Source of the DNA: CAILUG01 sp038125665
GTDB lineage: Bacteria > Pseudomonadota > Gammaproteobacteria > Pseudomonadales > Pseudohongiellaceae
Reading direction: 5' to 3'
Length of the DNA stretch: 64,000 nucleotides
NCBI GenBank assembly: GCA_038125665.1
Contig: JAYPEI010000002.1
Coordinates: 62,001-126,000, forward strand
The translations under genes were made by a program, and so were the position numbers. The notes beneath the pieces are model-generated. The model had not been told where the DNA came from. It did no database searches and worked only from the letters and a program-made list of their open reading frames with translations. Shown piece after piece: positions 40,868 to 49,330 of this stretch; within the stretch, counting starts at the first letter, position 1, and the number at the start of each line of letters is the position of its first letter.

Positions 40868-42760
40868 ATGTTCGAAGATATACCACATACGCGTCCACAC
40901 ACTCCTTTGCTAGATGGCATAGAGTTACCGGAACAGTTACGTAAACTCAGTGCAGGTCAGCTACCACAGCTTGCCGCTGAGCTCCGCGAGTTTTTGCTCT
41001 ATAGCGTGGGACAAACTGGTGGGCATTTTGGTGCTGGACTTGGTGTTGTGGAGCTTACGATTGCCCTTCATTATGTCTTCGATACTCCTCAAGATAAACT
41101 TGTTTGGGATGTTGGGCATCAGAGCTATCCGCATAAAATTTTAACCGGACGTCGTGAGCGAATGCTAAGTATTCGTCAGTTTGGCGGGCTCACAGCTTTC
41201 AATTCTCGTGAAGAGAGCCAATACGATACTTTCGGTGTTGGCCATTCTTCAACTTCAATAAGCGCCGCTCTGGGAATGAGGCTTGCGCTGGATCAGCTCG
41301 GACACTCAGGACAGAAGGTCGTCAGCATCATAGGTGACGGGGCTATGACTGCAGGAATGGCTTTTGAAGCTATGAATCATGCGGGAGGGCTAGAGTCAGA
41401 TATTCTCGTTATTCTAAATGATAATAATATGTCTATTTCTAACAACGTCGGAGGGCTCTCTTCATATTTTGCACGAATGTGGGCCAGTAAACCCTATAAC
41501 TTCCTTCGTGCGGGTAGTAAAAAAGTGCTCTCAGCTGTTCCGCCAGCTTGGAAGGCAGCACATCGTGCGGAGGAGTACATGAAAGGTTTGGTATCTCCAG
41601 CCACGATTTTTGAAGAAATCGGCTTTAACTACATTGGCTTGATAGATGGCCACGATCTTTACTCTTTGATGGAAGTGCTTGGGAATATTAAGAATTTGAA
41701 GGGACCACGGCTCTTACATGTAATCACTCGAAAAGGTAAAGGCTACCTTCCTGCAGAAAAAGATCCCTTTGGTATGCATGCCTTGAATAAGATGGTCTCG
41801 CGCAAAGAGCAGTCAGTGGGAGCATCGCCGAGCCCAGTTATACCCACTTATTCAAAAGTGTTCGGTCGCTGGTTGTGTGAGCTAGCAGCGAAAGATAACA
41901 AATTGATGGCTATCACTCCAGCTATGAGTGATGGCTCTGGTATGCGTGAGTTTGAAAAAGAGTATCCAGAGCGCTTCTTCGATGTCGCTATCGCCGAGCA
42001 GCATAGTGTAACCTTGGCAGCAGGCATGGCTTGTGAGGGTATGAAGCCGATAGTGGCTATTTATTCCACCTTTTTACAGCGAGCATATGATCAGTTAATT
42101 CATGATGTTGCACTACAAAATTTAGATGTGCTTTTTGCGCTCGATAGAGCGGGGCTGGTTGGAGAAGACGGCCCAACTCATGCGGGTAGTTTTGATTTAA
42201 GTTATCTACGCTGTATTCCCAATATGCTGATTATGACACCAAGTGATGAAAATGAGGCCTGCCTTTTGTTGAGTACTGGCTATCATTATCCAGGACCAGC
42301 AGCAGTGCGTTATCCAAGAGGGAAAGCAACAGGTTGTGGTCTGAAGAATATTCTGGCGACTGTTGAGATTGGTAAGGCAAGAGTATTAGCGAAAGGGAAA
42401 AGCATAGCCATTGTCGTTTTTGGTCCCTTGCTTTCGGCAGCACGGATAGTAGCTAAAGAGCTGGGCGCAACCTTGGTGGATATGCGGTTTGTAAAACCCC
42501 TAGATGAAGACCTGCTGCGTGAGTTAGCTGACTCTCATCAACTCCTTGTGACCATAGAAGAAAATGTCGTTATGGGGGGGGCTGGTTCAGGGGTCAATGA
42601 GTTCATGCAGCGGGAGCGGCTATCTGTGCAAATTCTCAACCTTGGTTTGCCTGACTATTTTGTTCAACAGGGTCAAGTTGCTGAGTTACATCAGTTGATT
42701 GGTCTTGATGCTGAGGGGATCAAGGCCTCTATTAATAAACGGCTTAAGAAAAATGCCTAA
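40868..42760 (+). CDS. dxs: 1-deoxy-D-xylulose-5-phosphate synthase
   Basis: Thiamine-diphosphate enzyme that joins pyruvate and glyceraldehyde-3-phosphate, the first step of the MEP isoprenoid pathway. The 630-aa product has GGHFGAGLGVVELTIALHYVF, VGHQSYPHKILTGRR, the ThDP-binding GDGAMTAGMAFEAMNHAG ... NDNNMSIS, the transketolase pyrimidine region DVAIAEQHSVTLAAGMA and GLVGEDGPTHAGSFDLSYLR. The final eight bases overlap the next gene's start. A run of eight G lies near 42574. Confidence 0.98.
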   Translation: MFEDIPHTRPHTPLLDGIELPEQLRKLSAGQLPQLAAELREFLLYSVGQTGGHFGAGLGVVELTIALHYVFDTPQDKLVWDVGHQSYPHKILTGRRERMLSIRQFGGLTAFNSREESQYDTFGVGHSSTSISAALGMRLALDQLGHSGQKVVSIIGDGAMTAGMAFEAMNHAGGLESDILVILNDNNMSISNNVGGLSSYFARMWASKPYNFLRAGSKKVLSAVPPAWKAAHRAEEYMKGLVSPATIFEEIGFNYIGLIDGHDLYSLMEVLGNIKNLKGPRLLHVITRKGKGYLPAEKDPFGMHALNKMVSRKEQSVGASPSPVIPTYSKVFGRWLCELAAKDNKLMAITPAMSDGSGMREFEKEYPERFFDVAIAEQHSVTLAAGMACEGMKPIVAIYSTFLQRAYDQLIHDVALQNLDVLFALDRAGLVGEDGPTHAGSFDLSYLRCIPNMLIMTPSDENEACLLLSTGYHYPGPAAVRYPRGKATGCGLKNILATVEIGKARVLAKGKSIAIVVFGPLLSAARIVAKELGATLVDMRFVKPLDEDLLRELADSHQLLVTIEENVVMGGAGSGVNEFMQRERLSVQILNLGLPDYFVQQGQVAELHQLIGLDAEGIKASINKRLKKNA

Positions 42761-44600
42761 ACCCAGATATACAGACATTGAAGGTCTGGATATGAAGTGG
42801 CATGTAGTGAGGCTGCTACTACCGTACTTGTTGCAATTTAAGGGGCGTGTGGCAATGGCACTGCTGGCTTTGGCAGCTGCTAAACTGGCTACAATATCAT
42901 TACCTTTTGTTCTCAAATATGTTGTTGATGAATTAGATTCAGAAAGACTGCAAGATAGTCAGTTGGTTCTGCCACTTGGCTTAATAATTGGTTATGGGGT
43001 CCTCAGGTTCGCTAATGTCTTGTTTAATGAGCTGCGCGATGCTCTCTTTGGACGTGTAACAGAGAGTAGTATTCGCCGCATTAGTTTGCTGACTTTCTCA
43101 CATGTCCACTCGCTAGATCTGGACTTTCATTTAAACCGTCGTACTGGAGGCCTATCTCGAGATATTGAGCGTGGAACTTCAGGTATCAGCTTCCTTATGC
43201 GCTTTATGATTTTTAATATCCTCCCAACACTGTTCGAATTAGTTATAGTGATCAGTATTTTTTTAAGTGTGTATGGGATAGAGTTTTCTGCAGTCATTGT
43301 GGTATCCATAGTGCTCTATATCCTCTTTACAGTGTTGGCAACAGAACGTCGCACTCAATACGTACGCGCCATGGCTGCCGCAGATTCTGCTACGATGAAT
43401 CGAGCTGTCGACTCGCTACTGAATTATGAAACTGTGAAGTATTTCACCAATGAGTCTTATGAAAGTAAGCTCTACGACAAAGACTTGGCGCAGTGGGAGG
43501 TTGCTAAGCGTGACTCTAGAATATCACTATTTAGATTAAACGCAGGCCAAGCTTTAATTATTGCCATGGCAATGACAGCAATGCTTGGTTTAGCTGCTAT
43601 GGGGGTCAGCCAAGGAGATATGACTTTGGGTGACTTCGTTCTTGTGAATACTTTTATGTTGCAGTTGTTCATTCCCTTAAATTTTTTAGGTTTCGTCTAT
43701 CGAGAAATAAAGGGGGCTTTGGCGAATATTGAAAACATGTTCAAACTCCTAGAAGTCAAACCGAGTGTAATTGAATCAATTGATGCAAAACCTTTACAGT
43801 CTGTGCTGCCAAGCATCACTTTTGATCATGTGAATTTTGCTTACAATGAACGACGGGAGATTTTAAAGAATGTGAGTTTTTCTATTGCGCCTGGGGAAAA
43901 AGTAGCAGTAGTCGGTCCCAGTGGTTCAGGAAAATCTACGCTAGTAAAATTATTATTTCGTTTTTACGATTGTGCTGCAGGTAGCGTGAAAATCAATGGG
44001 GATAATGTGCGCGATTTACAGTTATGTTCCTTACGCTCAGCAATAGGTATCGTTCCACAAGATACAGTACTTTTTAACGATTCACTCTATAACAATATCC
44101 TCTATGGTAGGCCCCATGCGACAAGACAAGAAGTGCAGCAGGCAGTTAATTTAGCTCAGCTTGATAATTTCATAGCTCAGCTTCCTGACGGTTTAGATAC
44201 TGTGGTTGGTGAGCGTGGACTAAAACTTTCAGGGGGAGAAAAACAACGCGTAGCAATTGCTCGTACAATTCTTAAACAGCCTTCTATTTTAGTGTTTGAT
44301 GAAGCCACCTCAGCCTTGGATTCAAGAACTGAAAGTGGAATTCTAGAAGCACTTGCGGCAGTAGCCTTAGGACATACATCCCTAGTCATAGCTCACCGTT
44401 TATCTACCATAATTGATGCTGACAAAATCGTTGTCATGGATCAGGGGAGAGTAGTTGAAAGTGGTACTCATCAGCAGTTACTTGCTGATGAAGGGGTCTA
44501 TGCGGCAATGTGGAAGGCGCAACTCCAGGCTAAAGAGAAAGAGGCTGTACAAAAAGAAGAAGTGGATCGGACTTTAGAGAACATAGTTAGCGCAAATTAA
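42753..44600 (+). CDS. ABC exporter of the ATM1/ABCB7 type
   Basis: A half-size ABC exporter of 615 aa: membrane domain with six segments (about residues 25-320) and a nucleotide-binding domain with Walker A VGPSGSGKSTLVKLL, Q-loop VPQDTVLFNDSLYNNILYG, signature LSGGEKQRVAIART, Walker B ILVFDEATSALDS and the H-loop VIAHRLST. The sequence RRTGGLSRDIERGTSGISFLMRFMIFNILPTLFEL is characteristic of ATM1-type (glutathione/sulfur-compound or heavy-metal exporters) rather than MsbA. Start ATG 42753 overlaps the dxs stop; an upstream in-frame start at 42699 would overlap dxs by 60 bp. Confidence 0.9.
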   Translation: MPKPRYTDIEGLDMKWHVVRLLLPYLLQFKGRVAMALLALAAAKLATISLPFVLKYVVDELDSERLQDSQLVLPLGLIIGYGVLRFANVLFNELRDALFGRVTESSIRRISLLTFSHVHSLDLDFHLNRRTGGLSRDIERGTSGISFLMRFMIFNILPTLFELVIVISIFLSVYGIEFSAVIVVSIVLYILFTVLATERRTQYVRAMAAADSATMNRAVDSLLNYETVKYFTNESYESKLYDKDLAQWEVAKRDSRISLFRLNAGQALIIAMAMTAMLGLAAMGVSQGDMTLGDFVLVNTFMLQLFIPLNFLGFVYREIKGALANIENMFKLLEVKPSVIESIDAKPLQSVLPSITFDHVNFAYNERREILKNVSFSIAPGEKVAVVGPSGSGKSTLVKLLFRFYDCAAGSVKINGDNVRDLQLCSLRSAIGIVPQDTVLFNDSLYNNILYGRPHATRQEVQQAVNLAQLDNFIAQLPDGLDTVVGERGLKLSGGEKQRVAIARTILKQPSILVFDEATSALDSRTESGILEALAAVALGHTSLVIAHRLSTIIDADKIVVMDQGRVVESGTHQQLLADEGVYAAMWKAQLQAKEKEAVQKEEVDRTLENIVSAN

Positions 44601-44707
44601 TCAACGTGAACATGTTGGTTCTTTGATTGCTAGTAGCATGAGTCAGACGTCAGCGGAGAATAATTCAAGCATTCTTTTTCATTTAGACTAGTGGTAAACA
44701 GGAAAAC

Positions 44708-44745
44708 TAAAAAATTACATGAGGTGAAAGATTCTTCACCTCATG
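44708..44745 (-). terminator. Terminator of the secreted-protein operon
   Basis: On the minus strand, CATGAGGTGAA pairs perfectly with TTCACCTCATG (11-bp stem, 44718-44728 with 44735-44745, 6-nt loop) and is followed by TAATTTTTTAG. It lies just past the end of the last gene of the minus-strand operon. Confidence 0.8.
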
Positions 44746-44754
44746 CCACAGGGC

Positions 44755-45561
44755 CTATAGCCCCTCTGTTTTCTGGAAAAAAGGTTGTCCAAGATCGTCA
44801 TGGAGATCGATTAGGTATTTGTTATTTTCTTGGCAAACATAATCCTGTAACTCTTGCCCTTCAGACCAATTGATATCCCATTCTGCAGTCCATGGTGCTG
44901 AATACGCACCAGGGTCGTCAAAGGTTGCTTCATAATGCAGAAGCTCTTTAGAGGGACGAGAGAATCTCTCAATTGTGTGCAATTGAGCTGTATGCATGTA
45001 ACCACTGAAGTCGATCCAGGTTTTTTCATTGTAGCCAATAGTGTCTACAACAAGGGTATCACCCTCCCAATGCCCAACAGAATGGCCGAAGTAGGTGGGG
45101 TTCAATTCATCCAAAGGTGGGTGTTCACGTCCGTCCAAATGAATTTCACGCCATACGTGTCCACCACCCTCAAATATAATGATAATTCTATCCTCGTCCT
45201 GAATTATCTCTGCTGGGTATGGAGTACCCATAGAGCGTGGGCCGCCAGGAGGTAGACAAAAACCTTCGGGATCGTATTTCACGTTATTAGATCGGTTATA
45301 GGCATACATGGCCTCTGTCCAAGGTAGCATGGGTGGTTGATCTCCTTCTTTGTAACCAGGCATTCTTGCTGCCATATTTGTTACATAAGGAAGGTTCCAA
45401 ACCCCATTGCCACCAAGATCTATCGTGCCATCTGCCAGTCTCGGGGCTGGTGTGCGTGTACCTTCTTCACCCTTGGGTTGAGCGTATAGGGTGGAACTTA
45501 GTGTCCCGACTAGCAGAAGCGATGCAATGCTTAGGCTTAATTTTAGTTTAGTCAGCTTCAT
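44755..45561 (-). CDS. Secreted protein of unknown function in a DUF6152-associated operon
   Basis: A 268-aa protein with a Sec signal peptide (MKLTKLKLSLSIASLLLVGTLSSTLYA, cleavage near AQP). The mature part has conserved-looking blocks seen in a widespread but unnamed family: GVWNLPYVTNMAA, DPEGFCLPPGGPRSMGTPYPAEII, IFEGGGHVWREIHLDGREHPPLDELNPTYFGHSVGHWEGDTLVVDTIGYNEKTW and HTIERFSRPS. The pattern GHWEGDTLVVxTxGxNxKTW suggests a beta-rich fold. No catalytic motif or function is recognised. It is the last gene of a three-gene operon of secreted proteins, 44 bp after the DUF6152 gene. Confidence 0.7.
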   Translation of the reverse strand: MKLTKLKLSLSIASLLLVGTLSSTLYAQPKGEEGTRTPAPRLADGTIDLGGNGVWNLPYVTNMAARMPGYKEGDQPPMLPWTEAMYAYNRSNNVKYDPEGFCLPPGGPRSMGTPYPAEIIQDEDRIIIIFEGGGHVWREIHLDGREHPPLDELNPTYFGHSVGHWEGDTLVVDTIGYNEKTWIDFSGYMHTAQLHTIERFSRPSKELLHYEATFDDPGAYSAPWTAEWDINWSEGQELQDYVCQENNKYLIDLHDDLGQPFFQKTEGL

Positions 45562-45605
45562 GTCGTTGCTTTCCTTTTATTCTATTGGTGACAGCTAGCT
45601 CCAGC

Positions 45606-46052
45606 TTAGTGAGTACATTCAATACTGCTAGCACTTTCTTCGCTGAAGTTGTCCTGACTGGTTCCAGCAAAAAGACGTTGGCAAGTAGCTGCTAGGATGA
45701 CGCTTTGTACGTTACCTTTGTTGGCTCCATCTCGCGCCTGAGTACCTTTCACCATAACCTCAGTGCCGATTTCTAAAGTATTACGAGTCCATCCACGACG
45801 CATCAAACCGTTAGGGCTGCCCATTTCTAATGCCCACTCGGCGAAGCTGCCATCTCCATTTTCTACTTCGATGTAAAAGTAAGTATGAGGATTAGTCCAA
45901 TCAACTTTAATCACTGTACCGTGCAGGTTTATTGGTTTGTTGACATCAAACTCAGCAGCGAAAGAGTGATGTGCGGTAGACTCTAAGCTGAAGATGCCAT
46001 TGATGAGAGTGCTCATAATTAAGAGCATAGGTCTGGTGATACTACGTTTCAT
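45606..46052 (-). CDS. DUF6152 family secreted protein
   Basis: A 148-aa protein with a signal peptide (about residues 1-27, ending ...ESTA) and the DUF6152 pattern HHSFAAEFDVNKPINLHGTVIKVDWTNPHTYFYIEV, then FAEWALEMGSPNGLMRRGWTRNTLEIGTEVMVKGTQARDG. The mature N-terminus begins at a His-His pair (AHHSFAAEFD), a recurring feature that could bind a metal; this is inference. Function is unknown. Middle gene of the operon, 35 bp after the upstream gene. Confidence 0.82.
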   Translation of the reverse strand: MKRSITRPMLLIMSTLINGIFSLESTAHHSFAAEFDVNKPINLHGTVIKVDWTNPHTYFYIEVENGDGSFAEWALEMGSPNGLMRRGWTRNTLEIGTEVMVKGTQARDGANKGNVQSVILAATCQRLFAGTSQDNFSEESASSIECTH

Positions 46053-46087
46053 TGATATCTCCTTAGGTTAGCGCCTAGGCCATATTA

Positions 46088-46468
46088 TTAATTTAGTGTG
46101 AACTCGAAATCACCTTGACGATCATTCAGGGTATAAGTCCCCGTGTATTTTCGGTTGGTCCAGGAACCAAGATTATGCAGTGTTCCAATGAGCATAAGCT
46201 GACCGTCTGGCATATTGGCCTGAATGGTGATTGTCCATGTTTCAGGGTCTAGAGTGATGTGTTCCATGATTATTCCGCGACGGCCAGGGTTTACAGTTCC
46301 GCTTAGTTCACCATTAATAGCATCGATCAATAGACGTATTCGAGTCGGATCTGTGCTGCCGTGGTCAAGGTCACCTGACCAGGAACCTTTAGCTGGGTGT
46401 CCAGTTTGAGCTAAAGCTGATATGGCAAAGCCACATAAGGTGAATAAAAATAGCAAGCGGGCAAGCAT
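46088..46468 (-). CDS. Small secreted beta-rich protein, first gene of the DUF6152 operon
   Basis: A 126-aa protein from the ATG at 46468, which has GAGGAGAG 5 bp upstream; a longer frame to 46501 lacks a ribosome site. Signal peptide about residues 1-20 (MLARLLFLFTLCGFAISALA, then QTG). The mature part (KGSWSGDLDHGSTDPTRIRLLIDAINGELSGTVNPG ... LIGTLHNLGSWTNRKYTGTYTLNDRQGDFEFTLN) looks like a short all-beta fold of the kind seen in lipocalin-like small secreted proteins. No functional motif is visible. It is divergent from the DsbA-like gene across 110 bp. Confidence 0.65.
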   Translation of the reverse strand: MLARLLFLFTLCGFAISALAQTGHPAKGSWSGDLDHGSTDPTRIRLLIDAINGELSGTVNPGRRGIIMEHITLDPETWTITIQANMPDGQLMLIGTLHNLGSWTNRKYTGTYTLNDRQGDFEFTLN

Positions 46469-46574
46469 TATTCTCTCCTCTATAGACATGTGATCAAGCA
46501 AGAGCTAGATTTGATCTGATACTTCTCAAGTACTACTCGATTAATAAAATTGTTCTGCCATGGTAGTACAGCTA

Positions 46575-46588
46575 GTTCATGCATGAAC
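46575..46588. promoter_or_regulatory. 14-bp perfect palindrome at the DsbA-like gene start
   Basis: GTTCATGCATGAAC is a perfect palindrome that covers the first ATG of the DsbA-like frame, in the divergent region with the secreted-protein operon. It could be an operator, in which case the true start is further downstream, or chance. Confidence 0.25.
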
Positions 46589-47358
46589 AGCTGAAGCCAT
46601 GGAAAGATTGTGGAAAAGTTGGCCTCAAAAACTTTAAGGAATTATTAACCTTGAAAGGAAAAAAAGCAGCTCAAAGAGAAATTCGTGAGGCACGTCAGCA
46701 GGCAGCCCAACAAAAGAATCAACTAAAGCAAAAGCTTTATTTGTATCTCGGTGCTGGTTTCATTGGGTTATTAATTTGGGTCTTAGGAGGGGGGCTTCTC
46801 GAAAATACTAAATTGCCAGCACCAGCGGAGCAGACTGCTTTTGATCAGGTTCTAGCCGCTCCTGAGCAAAAGCATACACTGACTGTCTATGCCGATTTTC
46901 AATGCCCGAATTGTCGAGATGAAGCCCTGTTGTTGGAGCGCGCATGGCAAATACCCAAGTTTAGTCGATACACGACACTGATTTATCGACACTTTCCCTT
47001 GGATACTCATGCTCATAGTCTTACTGCGGCACGTTATGCTGAAGCAGCTGGACGTCAAGGGAAGTTCTGGGAAATGCATGACGCATTGTTTGCTAATCAG
47101 ACACTATGGAGTGGTCTGGCCGATACAGAATCTATTTTTTTAGGCTATGCTAGTGACATAGGTTTGGATTTAGAACAGCTGCGTATAGACCTTGAAGACC
47201 AAACGTTAAGTGATAAGATTTTTACTGATACTCGTGGGGGGATAAAGGCAGGAGTTCGTGCCACACCCACTTTGTTTTTGGATGGCAAGATGGTGATTGC
47301 TCCTCGAACTTTAGCCGACTTACAGAAATTACTTAGCACCACAGAAGGTAGCCCCTAG
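46579..47358 (+). CDS. Membrane-anchored DsbA/thioredoxin-fold protein
   Basis: A 259-aa protein with a charged, Gln/Lys/Arg-rich cytoplasmic N-terminus (residues 15-52, probably helical), one membrane helix (about residues 53-74) and a periplasmic thioredoxin-fold domain of the DsbA/Thioredoxin_4 type. The redox site is C109-PN-C112 in ADFQCPNCRDE, followed by the helical insert (ARYAEAAGRQGKFWEMHDALFANQTLW) and the cis-Pro of RATPTLFLDGK. It may form or reshuffle disulfides in the envelope. A strong Shine-Dalgarno is lacking and the first ATG lies in a palindrome, so the start is uncertain. Confidence 0.85.
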   Translation: MHEQLKPWKDCGKVGLKNFKELLTLKGKKAAQREIREARQQAAQQKNQLKQKLYLYLGAGFIGLLIWVLGGGLLENTKLPAPAEQTAFDQVLAAPEQKHTLTVYADFQCPNCRDEALLLERAWQIPKFSRYTTLIYRHFPLDTHAHSLTAARYAEAAGRQGKFWEMHDALFANQTLWSGLADTESIFLGYASDIGLDLEQLRIDLEDQTLSDKIFTDTRGGIKAGVRATPTLFLDGKMVIAPRTLADLQKLLSTTEGSP

Positions 47359-47383
47359 TGACACAGGCTGTCCTCAAAACTTT

Positions 47384-48631
47384 TCACTGAGACTCAGCAG
47401 AGACCCTGAGTATCTCGAGCATTTCATATGAGGCATATGCATCTGTAGGTAATTGCCGTTGTGCTTGAAAATCTCTTAAAGCTTCGCGAGTTTTTGACCC
47501 CAAAATTCCGTCTGGGTAGCCTGCTGGAAATCCTTGGGAGTTAAGGAGTTCTTGAAGTTCGATGACATCTGCTCTCGATAAAGCAACCTCATTTTGGGGC
47601 ATACGCTTGATTGCAGCAGCGCCGGTAAAACGATCAGCTAAATGACCGACTGCGATGGCATAAAACTGGGAGCGATTCCAAATCATAATGGTCCGGAAAT
47701 TATTGTATACCAGGAAAGCTGGGCCATTGGCTCCGACAGGCAAAATGACTGAACCTTGCATGTCATCAGAGCCAAGGGGAGAGGCGTCAATTTTTCGAAC
47801 TCCCAGACTTTGCCACTGTGTGACTGAGCGCTGTGTTTGTAAACCACTTAAAGTAAAGTCAAAATTTTCAGGTAGTAAAACTTCACGGCCCCATCTTTGG
47901 CCTCGATGCCAGCCCACTTGAGAAAGGTAGTTAGCTGCGGATGTCATTACATCGGGGACAGAGTTCCAGATATCAATATGACCATCACCATCTCCATCTC
48001 GCGCATAAGCGGCAAAAGTCGAAGGCATAAATTGACATTGCCCCATAGCGCCAGCCCAAGAGCCTGTCATTCTATCTGGGGCAATATGGCCTTCTTCTAG
48101 AATGTTCAAAGCTTTCAATAGCTCGCCACGAAAAAAGGAGCTGCGGCGTGTATCCCAAGCAAGCGTTGCGAGTGCATTGATGACTGAAAAGCCTCCGGTG
48201 TAATCGCCAAAATTACTTTCCAGTGCCCAAAATGAGACCAGATAATGCCTCTGAATGCCGTATTGAGTTTCTAACTTGTCGAATAACTCTTTGTGTTCCT
48301 GCAACAATTTTCTGCCACGGCGAATTCGAGCATCATTCATACGGTTTTTCATGTAACCTGAGAAAGTCAAAGTGAATTCAGGTTGGCTTTTGTCTAGTTC
48401 GAGCACTCGCTCAAGAGGCGAATGTACTTGAGCAAAAGCTAAATCCAGTATTTCTGCACTTACTCCAGCTGTACTGGCCTCAGTTCGAAGCTGAGTTAAC
48501 CATTCTGTAAAACTTTGTTCTGGGGCTTGTGCATGCAAGCCTAGAGAAAAAATACTTCCAGCTAATGCTAGCAGACCGTGCTTAAAGGGTGAGGGATTAT
48601 TTATCTTGAATTTTTTTGACTTCATAGCCAT
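47384..48631 (-). CDS. Lytic murein transglycosylase (MltB family) with peptidoglycan-binding domain
   Basis: A secreted enzyme that cleaves the MurNAc-GlcNAc bond to give 1,6-anhydro ends. The 415-aa product has a signal-like N-terminus (ALAGSIFSLGLHAQA), the SLT_2/MltB domain with the catalytic Glu in FWALESNFGDYTGGFSVINALATLAWDTRRSSFF, AGAMGQCQFMPSTFAAYARDGDGDGHIDIWNSVPDV, and YAIAVGHLADR, and a C-terminal PG_binding_1 domain (VIELQELLNSQGFPAGYPDGILGSKTREALRDFQAQRQL). Its start overlaps the end of the response regulator gene by 10 bp, so they are probably co-translated. Confidence 0.93.
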   Translation of the reverse strand: MAMKSKKFKINNPSPFKHGLLALAGSIFSLGLHAQAPEQSFTEWLTQLRTEASTAGVSAEILDLAFAQVHSPLERVLELDKSQPEFTLTFSGYMKNRMNDARIRRGRKLLQEHKELFDKLETQYGIQRHYLVSFWALESNFGDYTGGFSVINALATLAWDTRRSSFFRGELLKALNILEEGHIAPDRMTGSWAGAMGQCQFMPSTFAAYARDGDGDGHIDIWNSVPDVMTSAANYLSQVGWHRGQRWGREVLLPENFDFTLSGLQTQRSVTQWQSLGVRKIDASPLGSDDMQGSVILPVGANGPAFLVYNNFRTIMIWNRSQFYAIAVGHLADRFTGAAAIKRMPQNEVALSRADVIELQELLNSQGFPAGYPDGILGSKTREALRDFQAQRQLPTDAYASYEMLEILRVSAESQ

Positions 48632-49293
48632 TCAAATTTATAGCCAACTGCATACAAAGAGTGTATCAGTTCTTTGTCTTGTAATTGTACAGCAATTTTC
48701 TTACGAAGTTTCTTAATGTGACTATCTATTGTGCGGTCACTAACTACTCGACCATCAGAGTAAATCTTATCCACTAGCACTGAGCGTGTGAAAATACGGC
48801 CTGGTTGGTCACTGAGCACTTTAAGTAGTTGAAATTCTACGGCTGTTAAATAGAGATCTTCACCATTAATTGTGGCTTTGTAAGTATCGATATCTAAATT
48901 TAACCCAGTTTCTGCCAGGGAGCTTTTGCTTTCGACGCGACGCAAGACTGCTCTTACTCGCGCTACTACTTCACGAGGAGAGAAAGGTTTGCAGATGTAA
49001 TCATCAGCGCCCAATTCAAGACCAAGTAGACGATCTATTTCATCAACCTTCGCAGTAATCATGATAATAGGCAATTCGGAGTCTTTACGAATTTCCTTAC
49101 AAATCTCCATACCACTTTTACCAGGCAACATGACATCTAATAGTATTAATGAAGTATGATTGGTCTCCAGCCAATGACTTACCTCTGAGCCGTCATGTAG
49201 CAATGCCACCTCATATCCACTCTGCACAAGGTAATCCTGCAGTAGAGTGGCTAGCTTTAATTCATCTTCTACAATCAATATATGCTGATCCAT
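48622..49293 (-). CDS. OmpR-family response regulator (BaeR-like)
   Basis: A 223-aa transcription factor with a receiver domain (phosphorylated Asp53 in LILLDVMLPGKSG, acidic pair VEDE at the N-terminus, conserved Lys in YICKPFSPREV) and a C-terminal OmpR winged helix (LTAVEFQLLKVLSDQPGRIFTRSVLVDKIY, RTIDSHIKKLRKKI). It resembles BaeR/CreB-type regulators. It lies 37 bp after the histidine kinase gene in the same direction and overlaps the lytic transglycosylase gene, which points to an envelope-stress circuit; targets are not visible. Confidence 0.93.
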   Translation of the reverse strand: MDQHILIVEDELKLATLLQDYLVQSGYEVALLHDGSEVSHWLETNHTSLILLDVMLPGKSGMEICKEIRKDSELPIIMITAKVDEIDRLLGLELGADDYICKPFSPREVVARVRAVLRRVESKSSLAETGLNLDIDTYKATINGEDLYLTAVEFQLLKVLSDQPGRIFTRSVLVDKIYSDGRVVSDRTIDSHIKKLRKKIAVQLQDKELIHSLYAVGYKFEWL

Positions 49294-49330
49294 GATTTTC
49301 CCTCTTTAAAAAGCACCATCAATGAATACT

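Noticed and set aside
42699..44600. ABC exporter starting at 42699
   Set aside because: This would overlap dxs by 60 bp; ATG 42753 gives the natural N-terminus and an 8-bp overlap.
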